Program-made: the position numbers and the translations under genes | Part shown: positions 19,276 through 29,961 of the stretch, piece after piece | How the letters are laid out: every line of letters begins with the position of its first letter | Numbering within the stretch: position 1 is the stretch's first letter | DNA from: Trochalopteron elliotii | Lineage: Eukaryota; Chordata; Aves; Passeriformes; Leiothrichidae | Assembly (NCBI GenBank): GCA_024734555.1 | Contig: JANPWX010000247.1 | Location: 763,267-827,266, forward strand | Reading direction: 5' to 3' | DNA: 64,000 bases | Notes under the pieces: model-generated | Told to the model about the DNA's origin: nothing | The model's database searches: none | Seen by the model: the letters and a program-made list of their open reading frames with translations, nothing else

Positions 19276-19968
19276 AAGGAAAAAATGTTATTGCACAGAT
19301 GTAATTGCAACCAGGAAGAGAGGAGTGAGGATATGTGAGAGGAACAGCTCTGCAGACACCAAGGTCAGTGCATAAGGAGGGGCAGGAGGTGCTCCAGGAA
19401 CTGGAGCTGGGATTCCCCTGCAGCCCGTGGTGCAGACCACGGTGAGGCAGCTGTGCCCCTGCAGCCATGGAGGTCAGTGGGGGAGCAGAGATCCACCTGG
19501 AGCAGGTGGATGCCCAGACGAAGGCTGGGAGCCCATGGGAACCTGGCAGGGACCTGTGGACCTGTGGAGAGAGAAACCCATGTTGGGGAGGATTTGCTGG
19601 CAGGACTTGTGACCCCCTGGGTGACCCACACTGGAGAAGCCTGTTCCTGAAGGACTGCATCCTGTGTAAAGGGACCCATGCTGCAGCAGATCATGCAGAA
19701 CTGTAGCCCATGGGGAGGACTCACACTGGAGAAGTTCATGGAGAGCTGTCTCATGGGAAGGACCCCACACTGGAGCAGGGGAAGGACTCCTCTCCCTGAG
19801 CAGTGGCAGAAACAAGAGGTGATGAACTGACCATAAGCCCTGTTCCTGTCTGCTTGTGCTGCTGGGGGGGAGGAGGTAGAGCTCAGGAAAGAGGGAAGGG
19901 TGTGTGGGGGAGAAGGTGTTTTTATGATTTGGTTTATTTATTATAACTCTGCTCTAATTTTGGTTGGC

Positions 19969-19974
19969 AATAAA
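19969..19974 (+). terminator. Poly(A) signal of the solo LTR
   Basis: An AATAAA lies about 190 bases before the LTR 3' end and downstream of a T-rich stretch, as expected for the R region. Confidence 0.5.
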
Positions 19975-20159
19975 TTCAATTAATATCTGCAATAGAGTCT
20001 GTTTTGTCCATGACAGTAATCAGTGAATGACCTCTGCCTGCCCTTATCTCAACTCCTGAGCCTTCCATTATATTTTCTCTCCCTGTCCATTTGTGGAGGG
20101 GAATGCTCATGTGGCTTTGGGGAGCACCCAGGGCATCAACCCAGGGTAAAACCACCACA

Positions 20160-20164
20160 GTGTG
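20160..20164. repeat. Target-site duplication, right copy (GTGTG)
   Basis: GTGTG follows the terminal CA of the LTR directly and matches the left copy at 19081-19085. Confidence 0.6.
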
Positions 20165-22169
20165 TAGCTGTGTAGTGAAAGGCCCTGTTTCTTCATACCA
20201 AGCTCATGAAACTGCACTGAACAATCCACTACTTCTTTTCCCCCTGTGTTTGGGGTGATTGTAGTGGGAGAGATAGCATAAGGCAAAATGATTGATCAAT
20301 ACATATTAGTTGCTTTTCCTGAATTTTGAATTTCCCTCCTTTTCACCAGGTATCTGTCTACATTTGGCAGCCAGCAACCTCACCTTACAAGCAGAGTATT
20401 TCTAGCCAAGTACATGTATACTTTGGTCTGCCCCAACAGTGTAATAAATAGGCCATTTCCAGAAAACAACACTTTGTTTAAGGTTGAAAAAATAAGCGAC
20501 ATATGACAAAATATGCAGGATCATGCTTCTTTTCTCTATTACTTTTTCATTCCAAATCCATTATTATATTCCATTATGGGTTATCTACCATGGAATCTTC
20601 TCAGACCAGTCTTGGGTGGATGGAAGTTTCATTAATATTAAAGCAGATTTCCTAAGCTTTTCAAAATGTGCTAATTCCTTTTGCTTAGATGTCTCACTTC
20701 ATAAATAGGAGCTGTTGAGATAATAAGCCTGATGAGCTGTAATGTAAATATTTTAATACTATTGCTGGTAGCTTTTAGTGAAATGATGTGATCAGTGCTA
20801 ACAAAATGTGTTAGGATTGTTGTGAATCAATATGAATAATCTTCATAGGCAAATTAGCTCTTTTAGAAAATTAAAATTTTAGTTTTCATAGTCTTGTCTG
20901 TAAAAGAACTAGTAGTTATAATATCAAACATTTTGAATTATCATTTTTTTCCTCCCTAATTTTTAACTTATCTTTTCTCCCCAGTAAAAAAACATGTTAT
21001 AATCAGTTTGATGTTCTCTGGATCTTTTGAAAAATTATGTATGCAAAAATGCTTTATTACTTATTTCTCCTTTTGATTTTGTTACATTATTAAATCCTCT
21101 CTCCAATCCTGCAGTACTCTGTTGTATTTTTTGACAGTTATGTTCTGCTACCATTTCATTTCACTTTTAAAATCTGAAGAATATTTTGTTTGAAATGGGA
21201 CTGTAACCTGAAGATGCTATAAAAGCAACTTGACTAAAAGGCAAATTATAATATCTGAATTTTGTGTTGTTATGCTTTTAATAACACTGGGAATGAAAAT
21301 TAAATTGCTTGAAACACTGAAAAAGATATTTCATGCCTGTCGTAGAGCTGCAATAGCTGCAATGGTCTAAGGATGATGGAAGCAAAACAAGATTTGTTGG
21401 AAGTAGTGTTTATTACATTGAGGATATAGCTGGGGAACACCTAACAAGCTTTTAGTTGTGTAAGCCCGGGTCTGTTCCTGGTCAATTAGTGATTCAATGG
21501 AAACTACAGATCTTTAAAAAAATGTATGCTGCTGTTTCTCATGTTTCAGCTGATGATCAAAACCAAGCAAAACTTCATAAAGCGCCTGTCTCTAGTATAT
21601 GTGAACACACACAAACCAGACAACTGTTTAGAAATTCTGTTATGGGAACAGCTCTCTCAATGCCCACAGGCAATGTCATGTTTACAGTTAACAGATCTAT
21701 TTATAGAACAGCCAGTAGTTTTACATCTGCCCAAATTTGACTTCTGACTTCATGAACTTGTAATTTCTGAAGACTAGCATGTGCTAGATCCAGTGGAGTG
21801 CAATGAATGTAAAAGCAAAAATTGCATCCAGCCTGATTTTTGAATCTTCATCATCATCTGTGAGAGTCGTCCACACAAACTCAACCACCTTCCTCTGGTT
21901 TCACTGACTTCTCATTTCTGTGGATTAAAAGAATTAATTGTACAAGTCTGCACTGTGACCTAAGGATGCAGAGCGAGAGACTGGAATAATTTGAATTCAC
22001 GGTAGCCACACTATCTCTGCAAAACCTGTCCTTTCTGGCAATAGGCTGTATCCTTATTTGTGAAAATTAAGTAGCAATTAGTGAGATTTTTAACCCCAAC
22101 TAGGTCTTTTTGCTACTTTTTCAGTGAAAATCAGTCATGGCTGCAGTTTTCCAAGGTGTATATAAATTT
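20165..22169. other. Intergenic DNA between the LTR and the CpG-rich block
   Basis: This is AT-rich sequence without a recognisable gene or repeat. Open frames at 21456-21747 overlap in two frames and look like chance. It is the immediate upstream flank of the presumed TTC7B promoter. Confidence 0.5.
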
Positions 22170-22741
22170 GTGGAATTGGCGCGTCACGTATGTGCGATGT
22201 AATGTTTGATAAAGATACACAGTACCATTGGAATTGTTTCAGCTAGCGTTTTTATTCTAGCCAAGTGTTGGAAATGCATTTATTTTCTCAAAACACAGGG
22301 CATAATCTCTGTACCTTTCTTTCCCTCTGGTTTTGACTAAGGCGCAGGTGAGTCCTGAGCAGGTGACCATGCTGGGATCTGCTTGGTCTGGAAGACGCTG
22401 TGCGAGCTCCGCCGGCTGCTGGGACGGCAAGAGACCGTGGTGTGAGGACGTAAATGGAGAGCGCCATGAACCAGACCAAAACCCCTCGAGCGAGCGTGGG
22501 TGAATGGCTTCATGGTGGGCCAAGAGGTGACCAGAGACTGGAAGGAACTAATTTTGCGTTACGTTTTGTGTAAGGGGAAAGTGTAGCAGAGGTGGGGGGC
22601 GGTGTGTGGTCCGCTCGCCTGTGGAGGAATAGAATGAGCTGAACGCGCCATCCCCACCGCACGTGTGAGCGGGCTCTGAAGGGCCAATTCCTGCCGGTGC
22701 CCGCGGCCCGCTACCAGTGGCACCTTCAGCGGCGCGGTGGT

Positions 22742-23141
22742 NNNNNNNNNNNNNNNNNNNNNNNNNNNNNNNNNNNNNNNNNNNNNNNNNNNNNNNNNNN
22801 NNNNNNNNNNNNNNNNNNNNNNNNNNNNNNNNNNNNNNNNNNNNNNNNNNNNNNNNNNNNNNNNNNNNNNNNNNNNNNNNNNNNNNNNNNNNNNNNNNNN
22901 NNNNNNNNNNNNNNNNNNNNNNNNNNNNNNNNNNNNNNNNNNNNNNNNNNNNNNNNNNNNNNNNNNNNNNNNNNNNNNNNNNNNNNNNNNNNNNNNNNNN
23001 NNNNNNNNNNNNNNNNNNNNNNNNNNNNNNNNNNNNNNNNNNNNNNNNNNNNNNNNNNNNNNNNNNNNNNNNNNNNNNNNNNNNNNNNNNNNNNNNNNNN
23101 NNNNNNNNNNNNNNNNNNNNNNNNNNNNNNNNNNNNNNNNN
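22742..23141. other. Assembly gap (400 N)
   Basis: This is a run of exactly 400 N inside GC-rich sequence. The round length may be an estimate and not a measured distance. Open frames reported across it are artefacts. It probably conceals TTC7B exon 1, which needs only about 120 coding bases. Confidence 0.99.
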
Positions 23142-23411
23142 CAGCGTGTCGTATGATGGCCTCCGGAAGTTCTCAAAATAGCAAGACGGTGCAGGGGGCC
23201 GCGCGCCGTCTGGCCGGCAGCGCGGCCCTGTGCGCTCACGCCCCGGAGCGCGGAGCAGCCCGGTGTTTATCACGAGCGCTGCAGTTTGCAGGCGCACATG
23301 CTGACAGTGTGCATAAAGCCCGAAATGTCCTTCTGTCTTCTGTGACTGCCAGACTATCTGTGCACAGCGTGTCGTATGAAGGCTTCCGTCCTTTCTCTTA
23401 ATAGCAAAACT
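23142..23411. repeat. Direct repeat pair, 223-bp spacing, at gap edge
   Basis: A segment beginning CAGCGTGTCGTATGA at 23142 recurs at 23365. About 37 of the first 46 bases are identical, including the shared motif AATAGCAA near the end. The first copy starts exactly at the gap edge, so the repeat may continue into the missing sequence. I do not recognise it as a known family. Confidence 0.7.
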
Positions 23412-25907
23412 GAGCAATATAGTGCGGCTTCATTTGTTTTGTTTTGCTGTAAATACTATAAATATTTTGCTTGTTTTCTTAATTCTTATGTCACAAACTT
23501 CTGTGTGTTTAACTGAAGGAGGTGAAAAGCAATGCTTCATTGTGAGCTGTGGAAGTATGTAATGAACCAGGGAGATACAGGAAGTTCGCTTTGCCATGGA
23601 AGCATTAATTCTGTGTGAGAAAAGATATGGGGGTAGTGTGTGCCTCTCTGGGCTCACTCATCTGCTTGAGATGGACCTGAAGGTATTTTCAGAGAGCAAT
23701 AGCAATCAAGTCTGCGAAGACGGAACTTGGGGTGAATTCAGAGGTGATAAGTTAAGAGAGAGGATGAGGCGTAACACTGACATCACTGGAAGTTTGTTGT
23801 GAAAGCAATGATAGGTCTGCATGTTTAGAGAGGAAAGAAAACTATATGATTCAGCTCTATAGAAATACGAATAAAAGAAGAAAAGCCTGACTCAAAGAAG
23901 GGAAAAGAATTTAAGAATAAATTGGTAGTAGATAACATTTATATGTGTTGGCCTTAAGAACAACTGGGTGGTGTTTCTGACACTGGTGTTATGCTAACTA
24001 AAAATAAACATGAATGAAAAGATGAAAGGTATCTTTAGTTTCAGGACGTGCATCATTGAGTGCATCATGGACTATGAGCTAGTTAGAGATCACTTCAAGC
24101 AAAGGCAAATATGTTTTTGCTCTCTAGTTGGGAAGCATGATCTTAATAGTTTCAAGATGTACTAAGGTATTTCAGACAGGCAGGGAGAGCTAGGCAGGAG
24201 ATGTTAGTGACAGTTTGACTTAAATTTCTCTAACCTGTGTATGTTTTACCTATCTGAAGCACATCAGAGATTATGCAATCTGCATAACTTTACACTCCAG
24301 TGGTTTTCCTATGAAGGCATCTTCTAGATTCTGTACCAGTCAAAATACAAATTATTGAAGCATTTCCTGATCTTTAAAACATGGGAAAGTATCATATGCA
24401 GATTTTATCTCTTTTTTTGACAGTACATGAAGGATTAAGTTAATGTGCATGACTTCCAAGCCTGGCTGAGAACATAAACAGGTAATTAGGTGATCATATG
24501 GGACTTTTCTTCTCTATTGGAGTAACACAGGAGGAGAGTAATTTATTTAGTTAAATGCCTTCATGTGCTGTTGAGAATGTCGAAAACTGAAAGTTTGTTT
24601 TCCAGGTCCAGGTGTACCTAACAGGTTGCAGGCCAAGGTTGTCAGCTGGTGAGATTACCAAGGAGAGGCAGTGGCTCTGTTCCACCCGTGAAGAGAGATG
24701 TGAACTGAAAGGCACTCTAATGCATATCCCTGTTGTTACTTAATCTGAAGCAATTAACTTAAAAGTTCAGTACACTGAACCTTACTGCATCCTTCTGTAC
24801 TGATGTTTTGACTTGGGAATGGATAACAAAGATCTGGTTTTTGGTTGAATGTGATGAATAATATGTCATAGGAGCGATTTAAAAGCATGGTGAAGAGGAA
24901 AAGGGAAGAAGATCTTCATTCTGACCATGTATTGGTGTGTAGGGAATTGGCTTCAACTCTTGAATGCTGGAATATTTTAACAGAGGATATTCACATTGCC
25001 AGGAATAGTGTTTATTGCTCTTTGAACATAGTTGGGAATGAATCCTTTGGGGAAGTTCTCTGGTAATCTTTTCAGTCTTGCACTATTGCAAAGGAATAGA
25101 CCTGTTTTACTAGGACTCAGTTACAGCTCCTTTTTGGCATTGGAGATTAGACAACTTGATAAAAAGTTTAATGATCCAGGTTATTATTTGGGCTGTTTTG
25201 CATTAGCAAATTCCCATCTCTTGAAGCTTGCAGCATAGATAAGATGGAGGAAGAAACAGCAGTGACAGCTCCCAGGATGAAGGTCTGTGTGGATACACAA
25301 GGCCTCATACACAAGTATGTACTTTTGATGAAATGCAGAACTTGAGAGGTGCAGTATTTTGAGTGGCTTTGATTATTGTATTGCTTATTCTGTTTAGCTC
25401 TGCTGATGGATCCTATCTACTCCCTAACAGAAGTCTGGGTATAAAACCTGGCAGTGGATCAAATATAAATGACAGTTTTGGTAGGATTTTGGATGCATAA
25501 AAATAATACTAGAACAAACTTATTTGTCTGATGGATTGCTTTTGAAAGGCTTCCTGAGCTTGCTGAGCTTTAAGAAAAAGAGAGAAGAGAAATATTGATG
25601 AATTTGTCACTACTTTTGCTATTCTGTATGTAATAGTTACAATTTGGATCATAGAAAATGTGTATTCTGTGTCAAGCCTGTGACTTGCATTGCTTTTCAC
25701 AATAGATAGATGGATGAATGAAAAAGATGTCTTTAACCTGACTCAGATTTGTTAGCCACTTAGCCTGTTGGTATTATATTTCTCTACTTCAGAACCAGGA
25801 CTCAGCAGCAGTAATGAGATTCCTGCCGTGTAACACAAATCTTGGTTTGAGATCTTGCTTCATCAGCATTCTGCTAAAAGATTGGGTTAAAACTGTTATG
25901 TGCAGGG

Positions 25908-26741
25908 TGCTGAGTTAGCCTTGGCTAACACCACATGCCCACCCAGCTGCTCAGTCTCTCCTCTGCCTTAGAGGGGCAGGGGCAAAAGGTAGGATAAGAT
26001 TGTAGCTTCGAATAAAGACAAGGAGATCACTTACTTGTTGGTGTTTTAGGCAAAATAGGCTTGATTTGGAGTAACTGAATTTCATTTGTTGCCATTTAAA
26101 ATCGAGTCAGATACTAAGAGAGAAAGACAGACATGAAAGTAACACTTTTTCTCTCCCCCTCCCCTGGCTGAACTTCACTCCTGCACCCCAGACTCCTGTG
26201 CCCTTCCACATGTGGTGTGGGGGGCAAAGTGTTCACAGTCGGTGCAAGATAGTTTCTTCCTGCTGTTCCTTCCTTCTCAGTTTTTTCCTCTGCTCGGGCA
26301 TAAGCTCCCCACTGACATCAGTCCTGCTTTGGAACAGGTTCTCCCCGTGGTACAGTTCCTTCAGGGCATATCCACCTGGCTTGGGTCCTCCCTGGCGTGT
26401 CCCTTGTCCCTTGGGTCCCTTTTCTGGCACTGTGGAACACCTCTGTCTCTCTCCCTCTCTGACCTTGATGTTGTTTTTTTTGTTGGTTTTTTTGGGGTTT
26501 TTTTTCTGTTTCTCACTCCTTTTGTTCTCTTTTTATTTTGTTCTGTGGCATTTTCTGCCCTTTCTTAAACACGCTTTCCCAGAAGTGTTGTCAGTTGTGC
26601 TCAGGGCCTCAGCTGTGTCTGGCTGTGGTACTGTTGGAACCAGCTGGGCCTGGGCCAGGGCAAACTCTGGCTTTTTCCCACCAAAGCTACTCCTGCAGCC
26701 CCTCTGCTGCCAGCACCTTGCAGGTTGTAACCCGTAGAGCA
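25908..26741 (-). mobile_element. Diverged ERV LTR, minus strand
   Basis: Read on the minus strand, the sequence has the same layout as the passerine LTR at 19086: a TG start, a GCTGGTTCC-like motif, a degenerate TATA region (GTGTTTAAGAAAGGG), a GC-rich middle and an AT-rich 3' part ending in CA. It is clearly more diverged: the expected poly(A) hexamer is broken and no convincing target-site duplication is seen. The boundaries are approximate. Long open frames on both strands within it are composition artefacts. It represents an older insertion or another subfamily. Confidence 0.65.
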
Positions 26742-29400
26742 GGATTTTCAATAACTGTAGCAGCTGGCAAAGGAATGGTTGTGCTACCCTGAAGGTCACA
26801 AAGATGTGGTCCTTGGATAGTCTGTAGCCTGTTCCATGCAGTCCTCAAGTGTTCAGTGTTCCCATCCTGAGTATCACCTTTTGAATGGAACTGAGAAAAA
26901 CCCCAAGTTGTTAGAAATAAAATCTTAGAGCGGTTTTCACTAATGAAACTTTGTGAGTGTTCCCAACTGGTTTAACTAACCTAAAAAGGTTCCTTCTAAG
27001 AAAGTGAACTGAAGAAATTTTCATTGCTGGTTGAATTTTGTCTAACTTTGCAAATGAACAGCATGATGGTGAAGTATGGTCATGACAGTTAGTGGATGCT
27101 TTGAGTACATAATGGCTTGCTTACGGAATATTGGAAGAGGTTAAAACACTAAATACAGAATATCTGAAACTAATCTGAATGTATTTTAAAGTGTTCCCAG
27201 AACTGAGAAACACAATTGGAAGCTAACAATCACATTGCAAAGCTGATTGCAAGGCCATCATGTATTTTTGATGAAACAGTAGTGTCTCATGGGAAGTGTC
27301 TACAATGGACTTCAGTATGAAGGCTGTATCTGCTCAGGGCATTTTCAGGACATCAGTATTCTCGTGTTTTCTTTCCTTCCTTTGGAAACAAAATGAGGAA
27401 ACCTTAGGTTGGTTCAGTAGCCAGCCGAATGGATAAAATAAAGGATCCATGAATTTCCATGGGTGTTTCCTGCCATTCATTGTTGCTGTAATTGGAACGT
27501 GACCTTGCTAAAGTTCAGTAAGATGTATTGCCCTGTCTGGAAAAGCACTGAGAGGGGGAATTTTTGTAGTTCAAATGAGGTAGAATGATGTAGTTCTGTA
27601 GAAACCTTAGCCAGTATGAAATATTGCATTACTGTGGGGAGAGAGTGCATACCCAGGAAATTCACAGATCTATATGCTACCAAGAGCATTGTGACATTGC
27701 CATGAAAATAGAACATTACCTACAGCTATCAAATTTGCTCATGGAAATACACCAACATTGTAACACAATTTTTTTAACCTAGTGAATTTCTTACTACTTT
27801 TGCCATCCCATTTCTGATTGATTTGTCTTGTCTGGGATCTCTTCTCTAACTGCCTTTCCTCTCAACACCTTGTTTCTATAGTCTCCTATTAGACATATCC
27901 TCACATTTAGCCTGGCAGAGTAATGGAACAGAAAGGAGTTAGGAGCAGAGCAGCAAACCCAAAGGATTATGAATTATTTTACATGTCTAATTTTGTCACC
28001 TTCTACACTGCTCCCTTATCTCGATATAAGCAGGACCTAAAAATAGAAACATCTTATCAGTTTTTGTCTGTGTTGCGGCCTTGTGGAATACAAGACCTCA
28101 GATGTATGGTTAAAGCTTATCCTCAGAGTAAACAAGGGATTTCTAAACCTCTTAGGACTCATGCCCTACTTAGAAGGTGTTTACCAAATTTGTTTGGTTT
28201 TATACATAGAGTTTGTAGTGTGATTTGTGTATGCAAAAGTTTCCTAAGAGTTTGACATCTCTACCAGAAAAGCTTGCAGACCATGTGACATGCCTTTTTG
28301 CATGTCCACTAAAGTAGAAGTGGAGGACTCTCTTTGTTTGTCTTCTTTATTTTCCTTCTATTGCATTTACGTCACATTTACAGAAGAAGCTTACTATGGA
28401 CAGGCATTTTTATGAATGAAGAGAAAAGGTGGTGACAGTACTTAGATGTGTTGTCTTACTTTTGACTGACAGCTTTGTTTCTTCAGATAGCCAGGGGTGT
28501 TACAACAGTGTAAGTGATGATGTGGATCGTCTGCTTGTGCTCACACTGCGTGTTCATCTGGAATAGAAAATGCTAACGTGTGATTTCACAAGTAACCAAG
28601 CTGGTCTAACGCCTTGCTGCTATTATGTAGAGTAGTTCTTTCTTCCTGCCTTTAATCAAGCTGCTTCTTCTTTATGCAGCTTCTCCTGGTTATGTGTTCC
28701 TGGCCTCTCCCTTGTGTTGATGAACACCAGAGGTGGGAATTACTGTGCTTGGCCAGCAGAAAACTCTGTGCTTCTTGTTCTGGGGGCTGCTGTATCTGCT
28801 GGCTTGCCAAGCTCATTGCCTCTCACAGGGATCTGTAACAGCTGAGTGGAAAATGAACAGTAGCAGCAGCCAGTGGAGGGCAAAGGTTAAGGGAACTGTG
28901 AGGAAGCATCTAGTTGGTCTTAGTAGAATGAACTAAGTATTTTGGATATTTGGGGCTTATAACTTTTTACATTTATAAGGATATTTCTATATGTTATGAA
29001 TGCAATTATTTTAGAAATTGGATGTCTCATGTAGTAATGGTGGGTTGATTGCACTTTTGCCTGATTTAAAAGTTACAAGAAATGGTAGCCAGGTTTATCT
29101 CTGAATAGATACTGGTATATATCTGCATTATAGCTGCTCTCAGTGTCTCTAATCTAACTTCAAGGGTTAAAAGTTAAGATTAACTTTTCTATAGGGAAGT
29201 AAGTTCATTAGCATAGACTCAGGATCATTGATACCACTTTTGTTTGGGTTTGATTTGCATAGTGGTAAAGAAGGGGGCAGAAGGTCCTTAACTGTACCAA
29301 ATATGAGCCATTCTCCTTCCCTACCAAATCTTGGCCATTCCTTCTCCCCACAAATCTGTCTTTTTAAGAATAAAATCCTAGAATTTAATGGTTCAGTTCT

Positions 29401-29961
29401 TCAGTTTTCTTTGCAGAGAATGCTGTTTAATTTGAGCTGATAAGGAGTGACTGAAGATAATAACTTTGTAAAAAGCAAAGTGGCAGGGCGCTGAGATAAA
29501 TTGCAGGAAGTAAGGATGTCTGGCTTATAGCGAGAGGTGGGTAGCCAGACCTTTAATAGTTGGATAGCATTTGATCTCTGCTCCAGGCTGTGGAGGGAGA
29601 TGCTGAATCTGGGCATTTCTCTGGTGTTAGCAAATGTATGGCAGAATGCATAGTGGCAGTTTTTAGTCGCTGCTCTGATCAGCAATGTTATCAGTTGCTC
29701 AAGAGTTACTTCAGGAGGTGTTGCATGAGTTTCTGCAAGTTCCCACCCTGCTGATGACCTGTGTGTGATTGGTATCATTCCACTCAGAATTTGTATGCAT
29801 AAACTGAAATCCTTTCCTATAATCTCATATCTGTCTAGAGTTGTAAACTGTGCTTCTTTAACAAAAAGTGGATGGGAAATCCATTTATTTCTAGAATTTT
29901 GAATGTAGCTCACCTGACACCAGTAACTTGGTTTATCTCCATAAAACTTTTGCAAAGGCAC
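29401..29961 (-). other. Long open frame of unknown nature (186 codons)
   Basis: This is the longest uninterrupted open frame outside the gap and LTRs. It starts at a GTG codon and has no ATG until about residue 62. The translation shows no domain, signal peptide or membrane segment I recognise. No splice context links it to either neighbouring gene. It may be chance, or a relic of an old transposable element. I do not call it a gene. Confidence 0.2.

Larger units (their letters stand above)
19086..20159 (+). mobile_element. Solo LTR of an endogenous retrovirus (passerine ERVL/ERVK-like)
   Basis: This 1074-bp unit begins TGTATTGGG, ends CCACCACA and is flanked by GTGTG on both sides. It reads like an LTR class I recognise from songbird genomes: a U3 start rich in GGTTTTGGT-like sequence, a TATA-like ACATATTTAAG at 19265-19275, a GC-rich middle, and an AATAAA signal at 19969-19974. 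No gag, pol or env sequence or second LTR is nearby, so it is a solo LTR left by recombination between LTRs. The GC-rich middle is a degenerate array of GACCCACACTGGAG-like units at 19623, 19673, 19718 and 19761. The many overlapping open frames here are by-products of this composition. The family name is from memory, and the element type is more certain than the subfamily. Confidence 0.85.
22170..23411 (+). promoter_or_regulatory. TTC7B: CpG-rich block, probable TTC7B promoter and exon 1 locus
   Basis: CpG dinucleotides are rare elsewhere in the window but cluster here, for example GGCGCGTCACG near 22178, GAGCTCCGCCGG near 22408, CGCGGCCCGC near 22701 and GGCCGCGCGCC near 23197. The block lies between the 3' end of RPS6KA5 and exon 2 of TTC7B, in the position expected for the TTC7B 5' end. 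A 400-base gap occupies its centre. No sequence encoding the TTC7B N terminus is visible on either side. The promoter role is therefore inferred from position and composition. Confidence 0.6.

Noticed and set aside
19271..19815. Several overlapping open frames on both strands
   Set aside because: They are explained by the GC-rich repetitive middle of the solo LTR. None resembles a retroviral protein.
22548..23417. Long open frames of 139-289 codons on both strands
   Set aside because: They run through the 400-N gap, so most of their codons are unknown. They are artefacts of treating N as open sequence.
26198..26737. 179-codon open frame on the + strand with hydrophobic Phe/Leu-rich segments resembling membrane helices
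   Set aside because: It lies antisense across the LTR remnant. The hydrophobic runs come from T-rich simple sequence, and overlapping frames on both strands are equally open.
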